Source: Actinomycetota bacterium (GTDB lineage Bacteria > Actinomycetota > Nitriliruptoria > Euzebyales > Egibacteraceae). Taken from it: a stretch of DNA of 12,580 nucleotides. Both the position numbers and the translations under genes were made by a program. Position 1 is the first letter of the stretch. Every line of letters begins with the position of its first letter. This document shows, in pieces, positions 5,912 through 11,855 of the stretch. Below the pieces are notes generated by a model. The model was not told the DNA's origin. It was given only the letters and a program-made list of their open reading frames with translations, and searched no databases. The DNA lies in assembly GCA_019347785.1 (NCBI GenBank), contig JAHWKQ010000042.1, positions 1-12,580 on the forward strand. Reading direction: 5' to 3'.

Positions 5912-6865
5912 GTGGGCGAACGGGACACCCAGCGATACCTGGACTACCTGTCCGCGGAGCGGGGCCTGAGCGCTCGCACCCTGGGCGCCTACCGGCGCGA
6001 CCTGGCCGTGTACGCGGCGTACCTGCGCGAGGTCGGCGTGGCCAGCGCGGTGGACGCGTCACGGCAGGACCTGGAGCGCTTCCTGGCCTGGCTGCGGGCC
6101 CGGCGCACCCCCGCCGGCGCCCCCTACGCGCTGTCGTCGGTCGCGCGCACCCTGGTGGCGGTCCGTGGGCTGCACCGCTTCCTCGTCCGCGAGGGCCTGG
6201 CCGGGCACGACCCGTCCGCCGGGCTGCGCGGCCCCCGTCCGCCGCGGCCCCTGCCCCGGGCCCTGAGCCTCGAGCAGGTCGAGCGCCTGCTGGGGGCGCC
6301 CTCGGGCGGATCGACCGTGCAGCTGCGCGACCGGGCGATGCTGGAGCTGCTGTACGCGGCCGGCCTGCGCATCTCCGAGCTGGTGAGCCTGGACGTGGAC
6401 GACGTCGACCTGCAGGCCCGCACGGTGCGCTGCACCGGGAAGGGCGGCAGGCAGCGGGTGGTTCCACTGGGGCGCCCCGCCCGGGCGGCGCTGGAGGCGT
6501 GGCTGGTGCGGGGACGGCCGGCCCTGCGCCCGCGCGGGCCGGCGCTGCTGTGCAACCTGCGCGGCGGCCGGCTGAGCCGTCAGGGAGGATGGATGGTCAT
6601 CAAGCGTCACGCGGAGGCGGCCGGGCTGGCCCGTGACGTCTCGCCGCACACGCTGCGCCACTCGTTCGCGACCCACCTGCTCGACGGCGGCGCCGACGTC
6701 CGGGTCGTGCAGGAGCTGCTGGGCCACGCCAGCGTCGACACCACCCAGATCTACACGCTGGTCAGCCGGGCCCGCCTGCGCCACGTCTACGAGGGGGCGC
6801 ACCCGCGGGCACACGCCGACGCGCCGGCGGCCGCGGCCGACCCCGGCGGGGGAGCCGGCCGGTGA
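5912..6865 (+). CDS. xerD: Tyrosine recombinase XerD
   Basis: A 317-residue site-specific recombinase that, with XerC, resolves chromosome dimers at dif. The N-terminal SAM-like core-binding domain covers about 3-105 and the catalytic domain about 118-295. The catalytic set is complete: R153 (AAGLRISEL), K177 (TGKGGR), H247 and R250 (HTLRHSFATHLL), H272 (LLGHAS) and the nucleophile Y281 (QIYTLVSRARLR). A family-typical HPRA at 297-300 is followed by 17 extra Ala/Gly/Pro-rich residues running into the next gene. The GTG lies 2 bases after the ald stop with no ribosome binding site, so it probably depends on coupling to ald translation. No other start occurs near the domain edge. XerD rather than XerC is inferred from position near scpAB and the NUDIX/ald genes. 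Confidence 0.93.
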   Translation: MGERDTQRYLDYLSAERGLSARTLGAYRRDLAVYAAYLREVGVASAVDASRQDLERFLAWLRARRTPAGAPYALSSVARTLVAVRGLHRFLVREGLAGHDPSAGLRGPRPPRPLPRALSLEQVERLLGAPSGGSTVQLRDRAMLELLYAAGLRISELVSLDVDDVDLQARTVRCTGKGGRQRVVPLGRPARAALEAWLVRGRPALRPRGPALLCNLRGGRLSRQGGWMVIKRHAEAAGLARDVSPHTLRHSFATHLLDGGADVRVVQELLGHASVDTTQIYTLVSRARLRHVYEGAHPRAHADAPAAAADPGGGAGR

Positions 6866-8190
6866 CCTCAGGGGGGTACCGCGCGGTCGATCTCATCGGA
6901 CGCAAGCGCGACGGAGGAGAGCTCGACGCGGAGGCGCTGCGGTGGCTCGTCGACGGCTATCTGGCCCGGCGCGTCACCGAGGGGCAGATGGCGGCGCTGC
7001 TCATGGCCGGCGTGCTCAACGGCTTCACGGACGCCGAGGCGCGGGCGCTCACCGACGCCCTGCGGCACAGCGGCGAGACCCTCGACCTGTCGGAGCTGGA
7101 CGGCCCCGTCATCGACAAGCACTCGACGGGCGGGGTCGGCGACGACACCACCTTGATCGTGTCGCCGCTGCTGGCCGCCGCCGGCGCGCAGGTGGTCAAG
7201 CTGTCGGGTCGCGGCCTGGGCCACACCGGCGGCACGCTCGACAAGCTGGAGTCGATCCCGGGCTTCCGGGTGGACCTGTCGCCCGACGAGCTGCGTGCCG
7301 TGGCGGCGGACACCGGCTGCGTCGTCGCCGCGCAGAGCGAGCGACTGGTCCCGGGCGACCGCGCGATCTATGCGCTGCGGGACGTCACCGGCACGGTCGG
7401 GTCCCGGGCGCTGATCGCGTCCAGCGTCATGTCGAAGAAGCTGGCGGGGGGCGCCGACACGATCGTGCTCGACGTCAAGTGCGGCGACGGGGCGTTCATG
7501 ACGACCCCCGAGGACGCCCGCGCGCTGGCCGAGCTGTGCGTGGAAATCGGCGTCGAGGCGGGCCGCCGCTGCACGGCGCTGGTCACCGCCATGGACCAGC
7601 CCCTGGGCCGCTCGGTCGGCAACGCCCTGGCCGTCGCCGGGTGCGTCGAGGCGATGTCGGCGCCGCCGTCGGGCCGCCTCGCCGAGCTCGCGCTCGATCT
7701 CGCCTGCCACGGCCTGGCGCTGGCCCGCGGTGGCCATCCGGACGCCACCCGAGAGGAGCTGACCCGCCTCTGGCGGGACGGCGCGGCGCTGGAGCGGCTC
7801 GCGGCCATGGTCGCCGCCCAGGGCGGCGACCCCTCGGTGTGCGACCGGCCCCGGGAGGTGCTGGCGGCGGCCCCGGTGACCCGCGAGGTGTCCGCCCGGG
7901 ACGGCGGCGTCGTGGCCGCGGTGCCGGCTCGGGGCATCGGGGAGCTCGCCGCGGGGCTGGGGGCCGGGCGCACGCATGAGGACGACGAGGTCGATCCCGC
8001 CGTGGGGCTGGAGCTGCGCGTCGAGATCGGCGACCGGATCGAGCGGGGCGCGCCACTGGCCGTCGTGCACGCCCGCACCGACGCCGCCGCCGACCGGGCG
8101 GCCGACGAGCTGCGCCGCCTGGTGCGCGTGGGGCCTGACGATGTGCCGGCGCCGCCGACCGTGCTCGGCCGCCGGGCGGACCCGCGCTGA
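6862..8190 (+). CDS. deoA: Pyrimidine-nucleoside phosphorylase / thymidine phosphorylase
   Basis: A 442-residue salvage enzyme that splits thymidine, deoxyuridine and perhaps uridine with phosphate. The phosphate site KHSTGGVGD (86-94) and the family signature SGRGLGHTGGTLDK (115-128) are intact. The pyrimidine-binding residues are R173 (YALRDVTGTV), S188 and K192 (ASSVMSKK). K113, two residues before SGRG, matches the Lys of Bacillus-type enzymes that accept uridine as well as thymidine; thymidine-specific enzymes have Met there. This points to the broad-specificity type (pdp), a functional inference. The C-terminal barrel-hammerhead domain (about 345-435) includes the GLGAGRTHEDDEVDPAVG region. 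The GTG overlaps the xerD stop (GTGA) and has GGGGGAG 7 bases upstream. The same operon slot in Streptomyces holds other genes, so deoA looks inserted here. Confidence 0.95.
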   Translation: MTSGGYRAVDLIGRKRDGGELDAEALRWLVDGYLARRVTEGQMAALLMAGVLNGFTDAEARALTDALRHSGETLDLSELDGPVIDKHSTGGVGDDTTLIVSPLLAAAGAQVVKLSGRGLGHTGGTLDKLESIPGFRVDLSPDELRAVAADTGCVVAAQSERLVPGDRAIYALRDVTGTVGSRALIASSVMSKKLAGGADTIVLDVKCGDGAFMTTPEDARALAELCVEIGVEAGRRCTALVTAMDQPLGRSVGNALAVAGCVEAMSAPPSGRLAELALDLACHGLALARGGHPDATREELTRLWRDGAALERLAAMVAAQGGDPSVCDRPREVLAAAPVTREVSARDGGVVAAVPARGIGELAAGLGAGRTHEDDEVDPAVGLELRVEIGDRIERGAPLAVVHARTDAAADRAADELRRLVRVGPDDVPAPPTVLGRRADPR

Positions 8191-8193
8191 GCG

Positions 8194-8206
8194 GGAGCGA
8201 CGCTCC
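8194..8206 (+). other. Small inverted repeat in the deoA-scpA gap
   Basis: GGAGC-GAC-GCTCC is a 5-base-pair stem with a 3-base loop, starting 4 bases after the deoA stop. It could slow or end deoA transcription, or be an operator just upstream of the possible scpA -10 sequence. There is no T-tract and no evidence that separates these from chance. Confidence 0.25.
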
Positions 8207-8213
8207 GGGCGCC

Positions 8214-8219
8214 TAGACT
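8214..8219 (+). promoter_or_regulatory. Possible -10 element (TAGACT) of a near-leaderless scpA promoter
   Basis: TAGACT fits the actinobacterial -10 pattern and does not overlap any stop codon. It ends 10 bases before the scpA ATG, so the transcript would have at most a few untranslated bases. scpA has no Shine-Dalgarno sequence (CTCGACGACCGT precedes the ATG), as expected for leaderless or near-leaderless translation. No -35 hexamer is recognisable upstream, which is common in this phylum. Confidence 0.45.
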
Positions 8220-8229
8220 CGACGACCGT

Positions 8230-8985
8230 ATGAACGCCAGCTTCCACGTGGCCGTCGATGCGTTCGAGGGCCCGTTCGACCTGCTGCTGCACCTCATCGC
8301 GCGCCGTCGGCTCGATGTCTGCGACGTGCCGCTCGCCCGGATCACCGATGACTACCTGGAGGCGCTGCGGGGCCTGGAGCGCGTCGACCTGGACGTGGCC
8401 ACCGACTTCCTCGTCGTGGCCGCCACGCTCGTCGAGCTGAAGGCCACCCGGCTGCTGCCCGCCGACGAGGACGGCGAGGTCGACGCGCTGGCGCTGGAGG
8501 CCCGGGACCTGCTGTACGCCCGGCTGCTGGACTACCGCACCTTCAAGCGGGCCGCGGGCGTCCTGGCCGACCGGCTCGAGGAAGGCGGCGGCTTCGTCCC
8601 CCGCGACACCGGCCCCGACGGGCCGCTGCGGGATGCTCACCCCCCCGTGGAGCTGCGGGCCACGCCACAGGACCTGGCCACCCTGGCCGCGAGCGTGCTG
8701 ACGCGGCCTGCCGACCCGACCGTGGACCTGTCGCACCTGTCGCCCGTGGCGATCACCGTGGGCGAGGCGGCGGCCGAGGTCGTCGGGGAGCTCGCGCGCG
8801 CCGGAGGGCGCGCCACCTTCGGCCGGCTCACCGCGGCCTGTCGCAGCCGTCTGGAGGTCGTCGTCTGGTTCCTGGCCGTGCTCGAGCTGTACAAGGACGG
8901 CACGGTGGACCTCTCCCAGGCCGGCGGGTCGGACGAGATAGCGGTGGCGACGGCGACGGACCACCGGCGCGCGGAGATCGCGTGA
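8230..8985 (+). CDS. scpA: Segregation and condensation protein A (ScpA kleisin)
   Basis: A 251-residue kleisin subunit that bridges the SMC ATPase heads with ScpB in the bacterial condensin complex on the nucleoid. The N-terminal SMC-binding region shows the hallmark FEGPFDLLLHLI (12-23) and the helix ending LVELKATRLLP (68-77). The middle (about 85-170) is variable and includes a Gly/Asp/Pro-rich linker for ScpB contact. The C-terminal winged helix (about 172-232) carries VVVWFLAVLELYKDG (210-224). The last 20 residues are a poorly conserved tail. Length is normal. The ATG is the only start near the domain edge. The gene opens a new transcription unit after a 39-base gap and overlaps scpB by 4 bases. 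Confidence 0.95.
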   Translation: MNASFHVAVDAFEGPFDLLLHLIARRRLDVCDVPLARITDDYLEALRGLERVDLDVATDFLVVAATLVELKATRLLPADEDGEVDALALEARDLLYARLLDYRTFKRAAGVLADRLEEGGGFVPRDTGPDGPLRDAHPPVELRATPQDLATLAASVLTRPADPTVDLSHLSPVAITVGEAAAEVVGELARAGGRATFGRLTAACRSRLEVVVWFLAVLELYKDGTVDLSQAGGSDEIAVATATDHRRAEIA

Positions 8986-9611
8986 GCGGGCCGGGCGTGC
9001 GCAAGGCCGTCGAGGCCGTGCTGCTCGTCGTCGACGAACCGGTGGCGGCGCGCACCCTCGCCGGGGTGCTGGAGGTCCCCGCCCGCCAGGTGACGGCCAC
9101 GCTGTCGGACCTGCGGGCGGAGTACGCCGCGGACGACCGGGGCTTCGTGCTGCGTGAGGTCGCCGGCGGCTGGCGTCTGTACACCCACCCGGACGCCGCC
9201 GCCCTCGTGGAGCGGTTCGTCACCCACGGGCGCCGGGGCAGGCTGTCGCAGGCGGCGCTGGAGACCCTGGCGATCATCGCCTACAAGCAGCCGGTCACCC
9301 GGGGGGAGGTCGCCGAGATCCGTGGCGTGGACGCCGACGCGGCCGTGCGCTCCCTGGTGGCCAGGGGTCTGGTCGCCGAGATCGGCCGGCGGGCCGCCCC
9401 CGGCCAGCCGCTGGAGTACGCCACGACACCGGCCTTCCTGGAGCGCCTGGGGTTGCGCGGTCTGGACGAGCTGCCACCGCTGCCCCGGGCCGGCGACCCG
9501 CCGCCGCCCGAGCCGCCGCCCGGCGGCTACCGTCAGGCGCGCCGCGACCTCGACCGCCCGGGGGGCGGAGACGTGGTCGTCCTGCCCGAAGCCGGTGACG
9601 GGCCGCGGTGA
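8982..9611 (+). CDS. scpB: Segregation and condensation protein B (ScpB)
   Basis: A 209-residue dimeric partner of ScpA in the SMC condensin complex. Two winged-helix domains are visible: about 5-80, starting VRKAVEAVLLVVDEP, and about 86-158, with the family signature LSQAALETLAIIAYKQPV (88-105) followed by TRGEVAEIRGV. Residues 163-209 form a Pro/Gly/Arg-rich disordered tail with a run of PPPPEPPP. The GTG overlaps the scpA stop (GTGA, 8982-8985), has GGAG 5 bases upstream, and couples the two subunits. The end overlaps rluB in the same way. The scpA-scpB-rluB order is conserved widely in Gram-positive bacteria. Confidence 0.95.
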   Translation: MSGPGVRKAVEAVLLVVDEPVAARTLAGVLEVPARQVTATLSDLRAEYAADDRGFVLREVAGGWRLYTHPDAAALVERFVTHGRRGRLSQAALETLAIIAYKQPVTRGEVAEIRGVDADAAVRSLVARGLVAEIGRRAAPGQPLEYATTPAFLERLGLRGLDELPPLPRAGDPPPPEPPPGGYRQARRDLDRPGGGDVVVLPEAGDGPR

Positions 9612-10369
9612 GCCTCGGGGGCGCCGGCGGTGACCGCCAGCGGGTCCAGAAGGCGCTGGCGGCGGCCGGCGTCGGCAGCCGGCGCGGCTGCGAGGAGCTC
9701 ATCGCCGCGGGCCGCGTCGCCGTCGACGGCCGGGTCGTCGAGCTGGGCGCGAAAGTCGACCCCACGAGCCAGGTCGTCACCGTCGACGGCGAGCGCGTCG
9801 CGACGAACCCGCTGCTGGCCTATGTCCTGCTCAACAAGCCCTTGGACGTGGTGACGACGGTCAGCGACCCCCAGGGCCGCCGCACGGTCATGGACCTCGT
9901 CCCGGCCCGTCCGCGCGTCTACCCGGTCGGCCGGCTGGACCGCGACACCGAGGGCCTGCTGCTGTTGACCAACGACGGTGAGCTGGCCAACCGGCTGGCC
10001 CACCCACGCTATGGCGTCGAGAAGACCTATGTCGCCCAGGTCCGCGGCCGGCCCGGCAAGCGGGCGGTGCGCGCGCTGTGCCACGGCGTCGAGCTGCCCG
10101 AGGGGCCGGCCGCCGCGCGCTCGGTGCGGGAGCTGGGCTCCGCGGGCGACCAGACGCTGCTCGAGATCGTCCTCGCCGAGGGCCGCAAGCGGGAGGTCCG
10201 CCGCATGCTGGGGGCGGTCGGGATACGCCTCGAGCGGCTCGCCCGGGTGAAGCTGGGGCCGCTGGGACTCGGCGACCTCCCTCCCGGCCGGCACCGCCGG
10301 TTGGGCCCCGACGAGGTGCGCCGACTGTACGCGGCGGTCGGGATGCGCGACCCGTCCGCAGGCGGCTGA
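9608..10369 (+). CDS. rluB: 23S rRNA pseudouridine synthase, RluB type
   Basis: A 253-residue enzyme of the RsuA/RluB/E/F family that converts a specific uridine of large-subunit rRNA to pseudouridine (position 2605 in E. coli for RluB). An N-terminal S4 RNA-binding domain (about 11-58, QRVQKALAAAGVGSRRGCEELI) precedes the catalytic domain (about 70-240). The catalytic Asp is D111 in PVGRLDRDTEGLLLLTND (106-123). KREVRRMLGAVG near 198-210 is also typical. The start GTG overlaps the scpB stop (GTGA, 9608-9611) and has no clear ribosome binding site, so coupling is likely. RluB is assigned over RsuA or RluE/F from the scpAB context; the exact uridine is inferred. Confidence 0.92.
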   Translation: MSLGGAGGDRQRVQKALAAAGVGSRRGCEELIAAGRVAVDGRVVELGAKVDPTSQVVTVDGERVATNPLLAYVLLNKPLDVVTTVSDPQGRRTVMDLVPARPRVYPVGRLDRDTEGLLLLTNDGELANRLAHPRYGVEKTYVAQVRGRPGKRAVRALCHGVELPEGPAAARSVRELGSAGDQTLLEIVLAEGRKREVRRMLGAVGIRLERLARVKLGPLGLGDLPPGRHRRLGPDEVRRLYAAVGMRDPSAGG

Positions 10370-10375
10370 GTCGGC

Positions 10376-10744
10376 GTGCGGCTGGTGGCCCTGCGGGGCG
10401 CGACCACCCTGGACACCGACACGCGGGACGAGGTGCTGGCCCGCACCGGCGAGCTCCTCGGTGAGCTGTTGGCCCGCAACGAGCTGGGCGCCGGTGACCT
10501 CGTCAGCCTGCTGTTCACCGCCACCGACGACGTGCGCAGCGAGTTCCCCGCGGCCGCCGTCCGCGCGGCCGGCATCGCCGACGTGCCGATGCTGTGCGCC
10601 CGTGAGCTCGACATCTCGGGCCCCAGCGCGATCCCGCGGTGCGTGCGCGTGCTCGCCCACGTCCACACCGCCCGGCCGCGGGCGCGGCTGCGGCACGTGT
10701 ACCTGCGCGGCGCCCGCCAGCTGCGCAGCGACCTGCCCGAGTGA
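10376..10744 (+). CDS. aroH: Chorismate mutase, AroH class
   Basis: A 122-residue monofunctional chorismate mutase of the trimeric AroH fold, turning chorismate into prephenate. Residues matching the Bacillus subtilis active site are R7 (ALRGATT), R63 (FPAAAVR), C74 and E77 (LCARELD), R91 (PRCVRVLAHV) and Y109 (RHVYLRG). SLLFTATDDVRSEFP (44-58) is typical of the family. Between E77 and R91 there are two residues more than in the Bacillus and Thermus enzymes, in the segment LDISGPSAIPRCV, which is unusual and close to the active site. The GTG starts 6 bases after the rluB stop without a strong ribosome binding site. Its product is the substrate of the next gene, tyrA, which fits a shared tyrosine-branch operon. 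Confidence 0.93.
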   Translation: MRLVALRGATTLDTDTRDEVLARTGELLGELLARNELGAGDLVSLLFTATDDVRSEFPAAAVRAAGIADVPMLCARELDISGPSAIPRCVRVLAHVHTARPRARLRHVYLRGARQLRSDLPE

Positions 10745-10757
10745 GGGCGGGGCCCGC

Positions 10758-11855
10758 GTGAGGGTCGCGGTGGTCGGGACCGGCCTGATCGGCGCCTCGC
10801 TGGGCATGGCGCTGCGCCGTCTCGACGAGGTCGACGAGGTCGTCGGCTTCGACCGCGACGACGAGCAGCTCGGCGCCGCCCTGTCACGGGGGGCGCTGGA
10901 CCGGGTCGCGACCGGGGCCGGCGCGGCCGCCGAGGGGTGCGACGTGGCCGTCCTGGCCGTGCCCGTGTCCGCGGTGCCCCTGGTGGCCCCGCGGGTCGCG
11001 GAGATGCTGCCGCCCGGGGCCGTCCTGACCGACGTGGCCAGCGTCAAGTCACGGGTCGTCGGGGCGCTGCAGGCCGCGGCCCCGGCGGGGGTGCACGTGA
11101 TCGGCGGGCATCCGATGGCCGGGTCGACCGAGACGGGGGCGGCGCACGCCTCGGCCGACCTGTTCGTCGGCGCCACCTACCTGCTGACGCCCACGACCCA
11201 TACCGACCCCGGGGCGTACCGGCGCCTGCACGGGCTCGTCGGCCGCCTGGGGGCACGGGTCATCGCCGTCCCACCCGAGCGCCACGACCTGCTCGTCGCC
11301 GTCGTCAGCCACCTGCCGCAGCTTGCGGCGACGACGCTGATGAACCTGGCGGCCGGCCGCGCCCGCGACGAGCACGCCGGCCTGCTGCTGCTGGCGGCCG
11401 GCGGGTTCCGTGACGCCACGCGTGTGGCGGCGAGCAACCCCGACCTGTGGCTGGACATCTGCGCCGAGAACCGGGACGCGATCGTCGCCGTGCTCGACGA
11501 GTACGGCGGGCGGCTGTCCTCACTGCGCGCGATCCTGGCCGATGGCGACGACCAGGGATTGCGGCGACGCCTGGCCGAGGCCCGCGACGCGCGGCGGGGC
11601 CTGCCGGGCAAGGAGACGGCCACCGGCGTGCTCGTCGAGCTGCGGGTGCCCATCCCGGACCGTCCAGGGGTGCTCGCGGAGGTGACCACGACGGTCGGCG
11701 CCGCGGGGGTCAACATCGAGGACCTCGGGATCGAGCACGCCCCCGAGGGCGGCCGGGGCGTGCTGCGGCTGGCCGTGGTCGGCCCCAAGCACGCGGGGCG
11801 CGCGCGCCGGGCGCTGGAGGCGCGCGGCTACGAGGTCGGTGAGCGCGCGCCGTGA
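10758..11855 (+). CDS. tyrA: Prephenate dehydrogenase with ACT domain
   Basis: A 365-residue NAD-dependent enzyme oxidising and decarboxylating prephenate to 4-hydroxyphenylpyruvate for tyrosine. The Rossmann motif is VVGTGLIGASLG (5-16). VASVKS (93-98), GGHPMAGS (116-123, catalytic-region His), SHLPQLAATTL (184-194) and GGFRDATRVAASNPDLW (215-231) are typical of the dehydrogenase core. Residues about 292-345 (LVELRVPIPDRPGVLAEVT and on) form a C-terminal ACT domain, which in such enzymes usually binds an amino acid for feedback control, probably tyrosine. Specificity for prephenate rather than arogenate is inferred. The GTG lies 13 bases after aroH with a GAGGG-containing purine stretch upstream. 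The stop overlaps the aroA start (GTGA). Confidence 0.94.
   Translation: MRVAVVGTGLIGASLGMALRRLDEVDEVVGFDRDDEQLGAALSRGALDRVATGAGAAAEGCDVAVLAVPVSAVPLVAPRVAEMLPPGAVLTDVASVKSRVVGALQAAAPAGVHVIGGHPMAGSTETGAAHASADLFVGATYLLTPTTHTDPGAYRRLHGLVGRLGARVIAVPPERHDLLVAVVSHLPQLAATTLMNLAAGRARDEHAGLLLLAAGGFRDATRVAASNPDLWLDICAENRDAIVAVLDEYGGRLSSLRAILADGDDQGLRRRLAEARDARRGLPGKETATGVLVELRVPIPDRPGVLAEVTTTVGAAGVNIEDLGIEHAPEGGRGVLRLAVVGPKHAGRARRALEARGYEVGERAP

Noticed and set aside
4512..6467. A 651-residue minus-strand open frame
   Set aside because: It is antisense to NUDIX, ald and xerD, which have full motif support. Long open antisense frames are expected when stop codons are rare at this G+C.
5912..6865. The tyrosine recombinase as an integrase of a mobile element
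   Set aside because: Its length, motif spacing and position beside ald and scpAB fit chromosomal XerD. No attachment-site repeats or phage genes flank it.
6868..8964. A 698-residue minus-strand open frame
   Set aside because: It lies entirely antisense to deoA and scpA, has low-complexity composition and no recognisable motif.
9533..11176. A 547-residue minus-strand open frame
   Set aside because: It is antisense to rluB, aroH and tyrA, whose catalytic residues are all present on the plus strand.
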